This document shows, in pieces, positions 17,590 to 26,242 of a stretch of DNA of 64,000 nt (position 1 is its first letter; every line of letters begins with the position of its first letter). Source of the stretch: Azonexus sp. (GTDB taxonomy: Bacteria > Pseudomonadota > Gammaproteobacteria > Burkholderiales > Rhodocyclaceae); NCBI GenBank assembly GCA_030696345.1, contig JAUYSK010000027.1, positions 124,001 to 188,000 of the forward strand, in the 5' to 3' direction. The position numbers and the translations under genes were made by a program. The notes beneath the pieces were generated by a model, which was given only the letters and a program-made list of their open reading frames with translations, was not told the DNA's origin and did not search any database.

Positions 17590-17652
17590 GCTAACAATTC
17601 TCATTTACAAGCGAATAATTTGCTTGTAGACTGGAACCATTCTCATTTGACT
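17590..17652 (+). promoter_or_regulatory. fbpA promoter with Fur-like boxes
   Basis: A promoter is readable as TTTACA (17604-17609), 17-bp spacer, TAGACT (17627-17632). A Fur-like box, read on the minus strand, lies at 17590-17608 and matches 13 of 19 consensus positions by my count; it overlaps the -35. A weaker copy lies at about 17634-17652 (10 of 19) over the start-site region. The shared core TTCTCATTT recurs 42 bp apart. Between them lies a dyad TACAAGC-N9-GCTTGTA (17606-17628) of unknown use. Confidence 0.6.
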
Positions 17653-17667
17653 AATGGAGTTTGCAGC

Positions 17668-18684
17668 ATGAAACTGATGTCCGCACTGATCGCCTCCGCC
17701 ATTGCCACCCTGACACAAACCGCTGTGGCCGAAGAAAAACTGCTTAACCTTTATTCGGCGCGGCACTACCAGACGGATGAAGCGCTCTACGCCAACTTCA
17801 CCCAGCAAACCGGCATCAAGATCAATCGGATTGAAGGCAAGGAAGATGAGCTGCTTGAGCGCATCAAGAATGAAGGTGCGAACAGCCCGGCTGACATTTT
17901 TCTCACGGTCGATGCTGCCCGCCTTGCCAAGGCGCATGAACTCGGCCTGTTTGCGCCGGTCGTCTCGAAAACGCTGGAATCGCGCATTCCGCCGCATCTG
18001 CGCGCCGAGGACTGGTTTTCATTCTCGACCCGGGCTCGCGTCATCGTTTATAACAAATCGGCGGTCAAGGCCGAGGACGTCCAGAATTACGACGATCTGG
18101 CCAATCCGAAGCTGAAGGGCAAGCTCTGCTCCCGTTCCGGCTCGCATCCCTACAACCTGTCGTTGATGGCATCAATCATTGCGCATCAGGGCGAGGCCAA
18201 GGCAGAAGAACTTGCGCGCGGCATGGTGGCCAATTTCGCCCGCGCCCCCAAGGGCGGCGATACCGACCAGATCAAGGCCGTTTCGGCCGGCGAATGCGGC
18301 GTCACCATTTCGAATACCTACTACGTCGCCCGACTGCTGCGGTCGACCAAGCCGGAAGAGCTAAAACTGATGGAAAAGGTTGGCATCGTCTGGCCCAACC
18401 AGACTACGACGGGTGCGCACATCAACGTTTCCGGCGGTGGCATGTTGAAGACGGCGCCCAACAAGGAATCGGCCGTCAAGTTCCTCGAATATCTCGCCTC
18501 TGATCAGGCACAGCGCTACTTTGCCGACGGCAACAACGAATGGCCGGCGGTCGACAGCGTCAAGGTCACCAATCCGGGGCTGGAATCGCTGGGCAAATTC
18601 AAGGCCGACAAATTACCGGTCAAGAACCTCGCCATGTATCAAACCAAGGCTCAGATCATCTTTGACCGTGCCGGTTTCAAATAG
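17668..18684 (+). CDS. fbpA: Periplasmic ferric-iron-binding protein of an ABC transporter
   Basis: Solute-binding protein of 338 residues for Fe(III). The signal peptide MKLMSALIASAIATLTQTAVA is cut before EEKLLNLYSARHY. The iron-binding tyrosine pair is visible in ISNTYYVARLL, with the further candidate ligands in YSARHY, as in FbpA/FutA/IdiA. The ATG at 17668 is preceded by GGAG; the frame opens further upstream at 17620. Its permease and ATPase genes lie 0.7 and 2.4 kb downstream on opposite strands. Fur-like boxes over the promoter indicate iron control. Confidence 0.93.
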   Translation: MKLMSALIASAIATLTQTAVAEEKLLNLYSARHYQTDEALYANFTQQTGIKINRIEGKEDELLERIKNEGANSPADIFLTVDAARLAKAHELGLFAPVVSKTLESRIPPHLRAEDWFSFSTRARVIVYNKSAVKAEDVQNYDDLANPKLKGKLCSRSGSHPYNLSLMASIIAHQGEAKAEELARGMVANFARAPKGGDTDQIKAVSAGECGVTISNTYYVARLLRSTKPEELKLMEKVGIVWPNQTTTGAHINVSGGGMLKTAPNKESAVKFLEYLASDQAQRYFADGNNEWPAVDSVKVTNPGLESLGKFKADKLPVKNLAMYQTKAQIIFDRAGFK

Positions 18685-18705
18685 GCCAAAGACCTCGTCA
18701 AAGCT

Positions 18706-18741
18706 CCTCTGATCGCCTAAACTCGCGAGGCGAACAGAGGA
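18706..18741 (+). promoter_or_regulatory. Hairpin covering the ribosome-binding site of the ankyrin gene
   Basis: CCTCTG-A-TCGCC (18706-18717) pairs with GGCGA-A-CAGAGG (18729-18740), an 11-bp stem with one A/A mismatch and an 11-base loop. The 3' arm contains AGAGG, the Shine-Dalgarno sequence for the ATG at 18750. It is not followed by a T run, so it is not an ordinary terminator and may control translation. Confidence 0.55.
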
Positions 18742-18749
18742 TTTGATCG

Positions 18750-19367
18750 ATGCCAAAAAAAGGATTTCAACCCAGCAAGCTTGTTGCAGCAATTCGGGCC
18801 GGTCGCCTGAGTGGCGTCATTCTTGCCATTGAAGACGGCTGCGATGTCGAGGAAGCCGACATCCACGGCGTGCGTGGCTTGCCGCTGCGCATTGCCTGCT
18901 TCGAGGGTGAGATGGCGATTGTCCGCGAACTGCTGCGCTGTGGCGCCAATGTCAATGCAATGGCCGCCGATGGCCCCGGAGCGCCGCTCCGGCTGGCCTT
19001 GCGCGGTGGCAATGGGGAGATCGCGGCCCTCCTGCTACAAAACGGTGCCGAAATTCCGGCCGGTCTGGAAATCGATCCGGCTGTCCTGAGTCGTGTTGGC
19101 AAACTCAGCCCCTTGCCGGGCGAAGCACCGGTTCCCAGGTTGCCGGAAGCGCCGCCAGACAAGCCTGTTGAAATCATCCAGACGCTGCCGGAACACACAA
19201 TCGAAGAGGTTGATGTTCAAGCCTGCTACGGCACCGACACCAATCTTCTGGCGATGGATCTGCTGCGTTTCGACGAAGAAGCCAATGCCGCTGCGGCAGC
19301 GCCCTCTCCGCCAAAAGACAGCACATCCGACAAGAAGAAATCCGGCTTCTGGAAAAGCGGCCGCTAA
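18750..19367 (+). CDS. Ankyrin-repeat protein
   Basis: A 205-residue cytoplasmic protein with no signal peptide. Residues about 10-105 hold two to three ankyrin-like units (LPLRIACFEGEMAIVRELLRCGANVNAMA, then APLRLALRGGNGEIAALLLQNGAEI). The second half is Pro/Glu/Ala-rich and probably unstructured, ending in a basic tail SDKKKSGFWKSGR. It is presumably a protein-interaction adaptor; no enzymatic motif is seen. It lies 65 bp after fbpA and convergent with fbpB, so a link to iron uptake is possible but only by position. Confidence 0.75.
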   Translation: MPKKGFQPSKLVAAIRAGRLSGVILAIEDGCDVEEADIHGVRGLPLRIACFEGEMAIVRELLRCGANVNAMAADGPGAPLRLALRGGNGEIAALLLQNGAEIPAGLEIDPAVLSRVGKLSPLPGEAPVPRLPEAPPDKPVEIIQTLPEHTIEEVDVQACYGTDTNLLAMDLLRFDEEANAAAAAPSPPKDSTSDKKKSGFWKSGR

Positions 19368-19385
19368 AACAGCAATGCTGACCGG

Positions 19386-21023
19386 CTAAGCCCGGCGCGT
19401 CGCCGATATCTGCCGCGACAGTGCGATTAGCGGCAGCAAACCCACCACCACAATCGCCAGCGAAGCCGTTGATGCTTCAGCGAGCCGCTCGTCAGAAGCC
19501 AGCGTGTACGCCTGCGTCGCCAGCGTGTCGAAATTGAAGGGGCGCATGACCAGCGTCGCCGGCAGTTCCTTCATTACATCGACAAAAACCAGCAGCCCGG
19601 CAGTAAACAGGCTGCCACGCAGTATCGGCGCATGGACCCGGCGCAGGGTTTCGCCCTGCCCGAGCCCTAGGCTGCGTGCGGCGTCGTCCATATTGGGCGT
19701 AATTTTGGCCAGACTGGATTCGACAGTATGCAGCGCCACCGCCAGGAAGCGCACCAGATAAGCATAGATCAGCGCCGCAATGCCACCGGTCAGCAACAAA
19801 CCAGGGTTATGGCCGAACCATACTTCCCACTGCCCGGCCAACCAGTTGTCCAGGCGCGTCACCGGAATCAGCACGCCAACCGCAATCACCGCCCCCGGCA
19901 CAGCGTAGCCGAGGCCAACCAGACGGTTCAGGCCATTGGCGAATGCCGTTTTGGACAGGCGCGCTCCGTAGCCCATCAAGAGCGCCAGAAAGACACCAAT
20001 CACCGCCGTGACGCCGGCCAGAACAAAACTATTGCGGGACAGCATCAGGAAACGCTCGCCAAACTGGGCATCGCCTTCGGTCAACGCCATTTTCAGCAGC
20101 AAAACCGCCGGCAACACGAAACCGAGCATCAGCGGCAGCGAACAGGCCAGCACGGCCAGTGCCGCCGGAATACCCGAGAGCCGCGCCCCCACCATCGGCC
20201 GGTTGCGACCGGTGGTGTTGTGATACCGCGCCCGGCCACGCGAAATCCGTTCCGCCATCAGCAGAAAGAGAACAAAGCCGAGTAACATGGCCGCCAGTTG
20301 CGCGGCAGCAGTCCGGTCGCCAAGCGAAAACCAGGCGCGGTAAATGCCCGTGGTGAAGGTGTTAACCGCAAAATAGGCCACCGTGCCGTAGTCGGCCAGG
20401 GTTTCCATCAAGGCCAGCGCCACGCCGGCAACGATGGCCGGCCGGGCCAATGGCAGGGACACCGCAAAAAAACCGCGCCACGGCCCCATGCCCAAGGTTC
20501 GCGCCGCTTCGAGCATGCCGCTGGCGCGCTCGATGAAGGCCGTGCGGGCCAAGAGGTAAACGTAGGGGTAGAGCACGCAGACAAACATCAGGATGGCGCC
20601 GGGCAGGCTGCGGATATCCGGAAACCAGTAGTCGCCATGTTCCCAGCCAAAAGTCTCGCGCAAAGCCGTTTGCACCGGCCCGACGAACTGCAGGAAATCA
20701 GTATAGACGTAGGCCATGACATAAGCCGGCATGGCGAGCGGCAAAACCATCGCCCAATCGAAGAAGCGGCGACCGGGGAAGTCATGCATCGAAGTCAGCC
20801 AGGCCGTGGCTACGCCGACCAATCCTACGCCACAACCGACACCCAGACAAAGCCACAAGGAGTTCAGGATGTATTCCGGCAAGACCGTATGGACCAGATG
20901 GGTCCAGGTGGCGCTGGTCCCACCAACAAAGAGATTCAGGCCGACGCTGGCCACCGGCAGCCCGGCCAGCAGCGCGACGACAAAACCAACGATCAACAGG
21001 GGGGAATATTGGGCGGCGCGCAT
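19386..21023 (-). CDS. fbpB: Ferric-iron ABC transporter permease (fused two-domain)
   Basis: Inner-membrane permease of 545 residues with about twelve helices in two homologous halves. Each half has a cytoplasmic ABC-contact (EAA) loop: EAARTLGMGPWRGFFAVSLPLARPAI and DAARSLGLGQGETLRRVHAPILRGSL. This tandem arrangement is standard for FbpB/HitB-type Fe(III) permeases. It is transcribed away from fbpC with only 29 bp between their starts, and converges on the ankyrin gene that follows fbpA. Confidence 0.93.
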   Translation of the reverse strand: MRAAQYSPLLIVGFVVALLAGLPVASVGLNLFVGGTSATWTHLVHTVLPEYILNSLWLCLGVGCGVGLVGVATAWLTSMHDFPGRRFFDWAMVLPLAMPAYVMAYVYTDFLQFVGPVQTALRETFGWEHGDYWFPDIRSLPGAILMFVCVLYPYVYLLARTAFIERASGMLEAARTLGMGPWRGFFAVSLPLARPAIVAGVALALMETLADYGTVAYFAVNTFTTGIYRAWFSLGDRTAAAQLAAMLLGFVLFLLMAERISRGRARYHNTTGRNRPMVGARLSGIPAALAVLACSLPLMLGFVLPAVLLLKMALTEGDAQFGERFLMLSRNSFVLAGVTAVIGVFLALLMGYGARLSKTAFANGLNRLVGLGYAVPGAVIAVGVLIPVTRLDNWLAGQWEVWFGHNPGLLLTGGIAALIYAYLVRFLAVALHTVESSLAKITPNMDDAARSLGLGQGETLRRVHAPILRGSLFTAGLLVFVDVMKELPATLVMRPFNFDTLATQAYTLASDERLAEASTASLAIVVVGLLPLIALSRQISATRRA

Positions 21024-21052
21024 GAGAGTTTTGCGAATTATAATCGCTCGCT

Positions 21053-22201
21053 ATGGCCCAAATTGAACTGAATGGCGTAGTCCAGCGCTACGGCAAACAC
21101 ACTGTCGTCGATGGCGTCGACTTCCAACTGGAAGCCGGGCAGATTGCCTGCCTGCTCGGCCCTTCCGGCTGCGGCAAGACCACCTTGCTGCGCTGCATTG
21201 CCGGCTTCGAGGATATCGCCGATGGCGAGATTCGCCTGCACGGTGAAGTGGTCAGTCGGGCTGGTCAGCGCGTGGCGCCGGAAAAGCGCCGGATCGGCAT
21301 GGTTTTTCAGGATTACGCGCTATTCCCCCATCTCAGCATTGAAGAAAATATCGCCTTTGGCCTTGGCCGCAAGGCGCCGGAAGACATTCATTTGCGCGTC
21401 CGCCAGTTGCTTGCCACGGTTGGCCTGGCCGGACAGGGCGACAAATTCCCGCATGAACTCTCCGGGGGCCAGCAACAGCGGGTTGCCCTGGCCCGCGCCC
21501 TGGCCCCGCGACCGGAACTGATCCTGCTCGACGAGCCCTTCTCCAACCTTGATGTTGGCCTGCGCGAACGGCTTTCGGTCGAAGTCCGCGAGATCCTCAA
21601 GCGTGAGGGCTCCACCGCCATCATGGTGACGCATGACCAGCATGAAGCTTTCGCCATGGCGGACGAGATCGGCCTGATGTACGAAGGCCGCATCCAGCAG
21701 TGGGATGTGCCTTACAACCTCTACCATCGTCCGGCCAACCGCTTTGTCGCCGACTTCATCGGCCAGGGCGTGCTGGTCGCCGGCATCGTCGGCATCCAGA
21801 ACAGCGTCCGCATGGAGCTTGGCACGCTGACTTCCGACACGCCGGTTGAATGTAATGAAACCTGTGCCGCCTGCGACAATGGCTGCAAGGTCGACGTGCT
21901 GCTCCGTCCGGACGACATCGTGCATGACGACCTCAGCAAAGTGCAGGCCGAAGTGCTGCACAAGGCCTTTCGGGGCGCCGACATTCTCTACACGCTGCGC
22001 CTTGCCAGCGGCACCGAAGTCCTGTCGCTGGTGCCCTCGCACCACAACCACGCGCTGGGCGAAAAAATTGGCATCCGGCTTGATGCCGACCACGTCATTG
22101 CCTTCAAGAAGCATGAGGAATGCGACGATCCGGCCTGCGAAATCCGGCTTGAGCAAAAGGCCCAGCCGGTGACTTGGCAGGCTCGGAACAGCACCCGCTG
22201 A
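21053..22201 (+). CDS. fbpC: Ferric-iron ABC transporter ATP-binding protein with C-terminal Cys cluster
   Basis: ATPase subunit of 382 residues. Walker A is GPSGCGKTT (36-44), the signature [15 protein letters not shown] begins at residue 136, Walker B is LILLDEP (156-162), and H194 is in MVTHDQ. The C-terminal regulatory (TOBE-like) domain from about 240 contains C267, C271, C274 and C278 spaced C-x3-C-x2-C-x3-C, and a second pair C357/C362. Such clusters could bind a metal or Fe-S centre and allow iron feedback; this is an inference. A TATAAT lies only nine bases before the ATG. It starts a plus-strand run with aat and bpt. Confidence 0.92.
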   Translation: MAQIELNGVVQRYGKHTVVDGVDFQLEAGQIACLLGPSGCGKTTLLRCIAGFEDIADGEIRLHGEVVSRAGQRVAPEKRRIGMVFQDYALFPHLSIEENIAFGLGRKAPEDIHLRVRQLLATVGLAGQGDKFPHELSGGQQQRVALARALAPRPELILLDEPFSNLDVGLRERLSVEVREILKREGSTAIMVTHDQHEAFAMADEIGLMYEGRIQQWDVPYNLYHRPANRFVADFIGQGVLVAGIVGIQNSVRMELGTLTSDTPVECNETCAACDNGCKVDVLLRPDDIVHDDLSKVQAEVLHKAFRGADILYTLRLASGTEVLSLVPSHHNHALGEKIGIRLDADHVIAFKKHEECDDPACEIRLEQKAQPVTWQARNSTR

Positions 22202-22217
22202 AACCGCAACTCGCTCG

Positions 22218-22949
22218 ATGATTCCCTTTCTCGGCCCGCTCGACGTTTTCCCGCCGGTCGCCGCCAGCCGCGCCGAGATGGGCGGCCTGCTCGCCGTCGG
22301 CGGCGACCTTTCGCCGGCCCGCCTGCTCGATGCCTACAGCCGGGGCATCTTTCCCTGGGGCACCGTTGAGGGGCAGCCGCTGTGGTACAGCCCCGATCCG
22401 CGCATGGTGCTTTTTCCCGAAGAATTCCGCCTGACCCGTTCGCTGAAAAAGACCCTGCGTTCAGGGCGCTACGAAATCCGCTTCGACAGCAACTTCGCCG
22501 GCGTCATAGCCGCGTGTGCCGCCACGCCGCGCCCCGGGCAGGATGGCACATGGATTACGCCGGACATGATGGACGCCTACATCCGCCTGCATGAACTGGG
22601 CTGGGCACATTCGGTCGAAACCTATAGCGAAGGCAAACTGGTCGGCGGCCTGTATGGTCTGGCCATCGGGCACATGTTCTACGGCGAATCGATGTTCGCG
22701 CACTGCAGTAACGCCTCGAAGGTCGCCTTCGCCCACCTTATCCGCTACCTTTCGGCCCACCACTTCGCCATGATCGATTGCCAGATGCGCACCGAACACC
22801 TCGCCTCCCTCGGCGGCCGCGAAATTCCACGGCAGACCTTTTTGGCCCGTTTACAGGCGTTGACCGCACCGCAAAGCAAGTACCCTTGGGGTGCAGCACC
22901 CGGCTCACGCGCCTGCTGGTCGGCCGAAGACCTGAGTCCGGACTGGTAA
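22218..22949 (+). CDS. aat: Leucyl/phenylalanyl-tRNA--protein transferase
   Basis: Adds Leu or Phe from tRNA to proteins with N-terminal Lys or Arg, marking them for ClpAP. The 243-residue sequence has the hallmark [25 protein letters not shown], then [26 protein letters not shown] and [18 protein letters not shown]. It follows fbpC by 16 bp and is directly followed by bpt, the common aat-bpt pairing. Confidence 0.97.
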   Translation: MIPFLGPLDVFPPVAASRAEMGGLLAVGGDLSPARLLDAYSRGIFPWGTVEGQPLWYSPDPRMVLFPEEFRLTRSLKKTLRSGRYEIRFDSNFAGVIAACAATPRPGQDGTWITPDMMDAYIRLHELGWAHSVETYSEGKLVGGLYGLAIGHMFYGESMFAHCSNASKVAFAHLIRYLSAHHFAMIDCQMRTEHLASLGGREIPRQTFLARLQALTAPQSKYPWGAAPGSRACWSAEDLSPDW

Positions 22950-22951
22950 GC

Positions 22952-23689
22952 ATGGCCCTGCCCGACGACGCATCCCTCCCTTTCTCGCTGCTCCAGTTCT
23001 ACGCCACCTCACCCTACCCGTGCAGCTATTTGCCCGAGCGCCAGGCCCGCTCGCAGGTCGCCACGCCAGCCCATCTGATCGGTTCGGAAATCTACAGTTC
23101 GCTGGTCCGGGCCGGCTTCCGGCGTAGCGGCATCTTCACCTACCGGCCGCATTGCGATGACTGCCGGGCCTGCACCCCCGTTCGGCTTCCAGTCGAAGAA
23201 CTCCAGCCCAACCGCAGCCAGCGCCGCGCCGGGAAAAAGCACGCCCACCTATTGGAACGCGAACTGCCGCTGACCTTCGACGACACCCACTACGCCCTCT
23301 ACAACCGTTACCAGCAAGCCCGCCATCCCGGCGGCGGCATGGACGAAGACAGTCACGACCAGTACGCCCAGTTCCTGCTGCAAAGCCGCGTCGATACCCG
23401 GCTGATTGAATTCTCCGAAGACGGCATCGTCCGCATGGTCAGCCTGATCGATGTCCTCGACGATGGCCTGTCGTCGGTCTACACCTTCTACGACCCGGAC
23501 ATTCGCAGCGCCAGTTTCGGCGCCTACAACATTCTCTGGCAGGCGCAGCAATGCCGGGCCATCGGCCTGCCCTACCTCTACCTCGGCTACTGGATTGCCG
23601 AAAGCCGCAAAATGGCCTACAAGAAGTACTTCCAGCCAATCGAAGGCCTCATCGACGGCCAATGGCAACGACTCACGGACCCCGCATGA
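22952..23689 (+). CDS. bpt: Aspartate/glutamate leucyltransferase (Bpt)
   Basis: Transfers Leu from tRNA to proteins with N-terminal Asp or Glu, creating a destabilising N-terminus. The 245-residue product has the N-terminal cysteine region ([13 protein letters not shown], then [15 protein letters not shown]) and the ATE C-terminal core ([48 protein letters not shown]). The ATG is two bases after the aat stop; a longer frame inside aat is spurious. Confidence 0.95.
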   Translation: MALPDDASLPFSLLQFYATSPYPCSYLPERQARSQVATPAHLIGSEIYSSLVRAGFRRSGIFTYRPHCDDCRACTPVRLPVEELQPNRSQRRAGKKHAHLLERELPLTFDDTHYALYNRYQQARHPGGGMDEDSHDQYAQFLLQSRVDTRLIEFSEDGIVRMVSLIDVLDDGLSSVYTFYDPDIRSASFGAYNILWQAQQCRAIGLPYLYLGYWIAESRKMAYKKYFQPIEGLIDGQWQRLTDPA

Positions 23690-24369
23690 AACTCCACCAC
23701 CTCCCGCTCCTGCTGCTCCCGCTGACCGCCCTCGCCGCTGGCGAACGCGTTCCTTACACCTGCGACAACGGCAGCCGCATCGAGCTTTCGTTTTCCGCCG
23801 CCAGCGACGGTCGACCGCAGGCCACGCTGCATTTCGCCGATGGCGACCTGACCTTGCCGCAAGTTCCCGCCGCCTCCGGCGCGCTCTACCGCGCCGACGA
23901 CATCCGCCTGCACACCAAAGACGATGGAGCCTATTTCGAGGATGGCAAAGGCAACAGCCGCCGCTGCACCCAAGGCAGCGCACCACCGCCTCAGGCTGCG
24001 ACCACGCCGCCGGCCATCAGCAGTTTCATCGACCTCACCGGCAGCGTCAGCTACCGCATCCGCATCGCCCTGCCGCCGGATGCCGTGCTCATCGTCCGCG
24101 TTCAGGACGTTTCCCGGGCTGATGCCCCGGCCCGCCGGCTGGCTGAACAACGTATCGAACTCGGCGGTCGCCAGGTGCCTATCCCCTTCGCCACCACCAT
24201 CGACCGCGACCTGGTCGGCAAGCGGTCACGCGTCACCATTTCTGCCCGTATCGAACAGGGCGGCAAGCTGCTCTTCATCAGCGACAAATCCTACCCGGCA
24301 CTCAGTAACGGCCAACCGAACCATGTCGATATCCAGATGAAACAGGTCGGCAGTGGCAAGGCGCGCTAA
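23686..24369 (+). CDS. Secreted MliC-YbaY two-domain protein
   Basis: A 227-residue exported protein; the signal peptide ends at LAA/GERV without a lipobox. Residues about 20-100 resemble MliC, the membrane-bound c-type lysozyme inhibitor ([46 protein letters not shown], final Cys). Residues about 110-215 resemble the YbaY lipoprotein domain ([61 protein letters not shown]). Protection of the envelope from lysozyme is a plausible role by family. It overlaps the bpt stop by 4 bp (ATGA). I chose that ATG over an open frame inside bpt. Confidence 0.78.
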   Translation: MKLHHLPLLLLPLTALAAGERVPYTCDNGSRIELSFSAASDGRPQATLHFADGDLTLPQVPAASGALYRADDIRLHTKDDGAYFEDGKGNSRRCTQGSAPPPQAATTPPAISSFIDLTGSVSYRIRIALPPDAVLIVRVQDVSRADAPARRLAEQRIELGGRQVPIPFATTIDRDLVGKRSRVTISARIEQGGKLLFISDKSYPALSNGQPNHVDIQMKQVGSGKAR

Positions 24370-24736
24370 GGCGCTGCTGCTGGCGGCCCTGGTTAGCGCC
24401 ACGGTCGCCCATGCCGAGACTGTCGTCTGCCATCTCACCTACGGCGGAGAAACAAAGCTGGTCGTCGCCAAACCAACGACCTCGCCCTACCACGTAGCGC
24501 CAGTTGCCGTCGGCTCCTACTTCCTGTTCCGCATCGTCTTTCGCACCGAGCCAGCCGATCTGGCCGGCATCAAGCTCTACACCTACGCTGACCGCGATGC
24601 CGGCCCCGTCATCATCCATCAGGCCAGTTACGGCTATCCGTATGCAAACGCCGCGGTCAACGGCTTCAGCGGGTTAAATCGGGTCTATGAACCGGTGCGC
24701 GACGGCGAACTTGAATACTGGTGCGAACTGAAATGA
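24353..24736 (+). CDS. Small secreted protein of unknown function
   Basis: A 127-residue protein with a signal peptide ending at AHA/ETVVC. The mature part has only two cysteines, near each end (TVVC and YWC), suggesting one disulphide. I do not recognise a family. A GTG start overlaps the preceding gene by 17 bp, and the stop overlaps the next start by 4 bp, so it is embedded in an envelope-protein operon and probably acts in the periplasm. Confidence 0.7.
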   Translation: MARRAKALLLAALVSATVAHAETVVCHLTYGGETKLVVAKPTTSPYHVAPVAVGSYFLFRIVFRTEPADLAGIKLYTYADRDAGPVIIHQASYGYPYANAAVNGFSGLNRVYEPVRDGELEYWCELK

Positions 24737-25704
24737 GCCCAAATTTCTGGTTGACCGCAGCAATCACCTGCCTTGTCTCCCTCAACCTCCACGCCGAGCC
24801 TGTCACGCTAATTTTCGCCGGCGACGTCATGCTCGACGATGGCCCCGGGCGCTTGATCGGCAAAGGTGGCGACCCGCTGCTGCCCTTCGCCAAAATCCTC
24901 AAGGAAGCCGATTACCGTATCGGTAACCTCGAATGTCCAATCGCCGAAAGTGGCACCCAGCAGGACCACAAGATCTACAACTTCCGCGCCAAGCCGCGCG
25001 TGCTGCCCGTGCTGCAAGGCCGTTTCGACGCCATGTCGCTGGCCAACAACCATTCCGGCGACTACGGCCGCGACGCCTTCCTTGACACTATCCGCCACCT
25101 CGACAGCGCCGGCATCGCCCACTTCGGCGGCGGCGTCAATCTGGCCGAAGCCCACAAGCCGCTGTGGATCGACCGCAAGGGCCTGAAAATCGCCGTTCTC
25201 GCCTACAACGAATTCAAGCCTCGCTCCTTCGAAGCCGGAGCCAACTGGCCCGGCATTGCCTGGAGCGAGGACGATCAGGTCATCGCCGACATCCGCGCCG
25301 CCAAGGCCGCCGGCGCCGATCTGGTCATTCCCTTCATGCACTGGGGCTGGGAACGCGAAACGACGCCCAGCGAACGCCAGAAAACCCTCGCCCGCAAGAT
25401 GATCGATGAAGGCGCCGCTCTGATCGTCGGCAGCCACCCGCATGTCACCCAGGGCGTCGAAATCTACAAGGGCAAGCCGATCATCTACAGCCTCGGTAAT
25501 TTCGTCTTCGACGGCTTTGAAGACGTTCCAGGTGGCCAGCGCGGCTGGCTGCTCCGCCTCAAACTCGACAAATCCGGCCTGCTCTTCTGGGACACCCTCG
25601 CCGCACAGATGGACAAGGACGGCACGCCGCACCCGGTTTCCGGTGCTTTCACACCTTGCGGACGCGGCGACGGCGAGCTGATTTCGGAATGCCAGAATCC
25701 TTAG
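24733..25704 (+). CDS. CapA-family (PgsA-type) metallophosphatase-like protein
   Basis: A 323-residue exported protein; the signal peptide ends at HAE/PVTLIF. It carries the PGA_cap (CapA) motifs: FAGDVMLDD, IGNLECPIAE, SLANNHSGDYG, VIPFMHWGWE and GSHPHVTQGVEIYKGKPIIYSLGNFVFDGF. These correspond to the metal-binding fold of calcineurin-like enzymes. Members are linked to poly-gamma-glutamate or capsule export, but no capBC genes are near. The ATG overlaps the previous stop (ATGA). Confidence 0.88.
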   Translation: MSPNFWLTAAITCLVSLNLHAEPVTLIFAGDVMLDDGPGRLIGKGGDPLLPFAKILKEADYRIGNLECPIAESGTQQDHKIYNFRAKPRVLPVLQGRFDAMSLANNHSGDYGRDAFLDTIRHLDSAGIAHFGGGVNLAEAHKPLWIDRKGLKIAVLAYNEFKPRSFEAGANWPGIAWSEDDQVIADIRAAKAAGADLVIPFMHWGWERETTPSERQKTLARKMIDEGAALIVGSHPHVTQGVEIYKGKPIIYSLGNFVFDGFEDVPGGQRGWLLRLKLDKSGLLFWDTLAAQMDKDGTPHPVSGAFTPCGRGDGELISECQNP

Positions 25705-25714
25705 GAGATCACCC

Positions 25715-26167
25715 ATGGACACACGCTACCTTGACGACCTCACCCCCGGCCAGACTTTCATCACACCGGGTTTCACATTGACCGAAGCCGAAATCATCGA
25801 TTTCGCCTGGCGTTACGATCCGCAGCCTTTCCACCTCGATGCCAACGCAGCCGCCGCTTCGCCTTATGGCGGGCTGATTGCCAGCGGCTTTCAGAGCCTG
25901 GCGATCTGCTTCCGGCTGTTCATTCAGTCCGGCATTCTGGCGGAATCGAGCATGGGTTCGCCGGGCATCGACGAATTGCGCTGGCTGGCGCCGGTGCGGC
26001 CGGGCGATACGCTGCATTGCGAGGTCGAGGTCATGGAAGTCCGGCCGTCCAGTTCGAAGCCGGATCGCGGCATTGCCCGCCTGCGTTATCAGGCGGTAAC
26101 GCAGCGCCCGGAGGTAGTTCTGAGTTTCATCGTCAACCACATGCTACGCCGCCGCCCGGTCGCTTAA
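25715..26167 (+). CDS. MaoC-family (R)-hydratase-like protein
   Basis: A 150-residue hot-dog-fold protein. The hydratase motif is visible as WRYDPQPFHLDANAAAASPYGGLIASGF, with the catalytic Asp/His pair in D-x-Q-P-x-H. Such proteins hydrate enoyl-CoAs in the R configuration, feeding PHA synthesis or alternative beta-oxidation; the substrate is unknown. It has an AGGAGATC ribosome-binding site and follows the CapA-like gene by 10 bp, ending the plus-strand run. Confidence 0.88.
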   Translation: MDTRYLDDLTPGQTFITPGFTLTEAEIIDFAWRYDPQPFHLDANAAAASPYGGLIASGFQSLAICFRLFIQSGILAESSMGSPGIDELRWLAPVRPGDTLHCEVEVMEVRPSSSKPDRGIARLRYQAVTQRPEVVLSFIVNHMLRRRPVA

Positions 26168-26168
26168 C

Positions 26169-26235
26169 GTCATACCGGCGAAGGCCGGTATCCAGTACGT
26201 TGATTTTCCTGGACCCCGGCCTTCGCCGGGGTGAC
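26169..26235. repeat. Pair of facing 24-bp REP-like palindromes
   Basis: Two 24-bp imperfect palindromes, 26169-26192 (GTCATACCGGCG...) and 26212-26235 (GACCCCGGCC...GTGAC), are inverted to each other and separated by 19 bp. They share the GTCA/TGAC ends and a CGGC-GAAG-GCCGG-type core. Related elements lie at 32026-32051 and 38217-38240. They sit between convergent genes, where they may also stop transcription. Confidence 0.75.
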
Positions 26236-26242
26236 GAACGGC

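Noticed and set aside
24733-25704. Poly-gamma-glutamate capsule locus
   Set aside because: Only the CapA-like protein is present; no capB or capC synthetase genes surround it.
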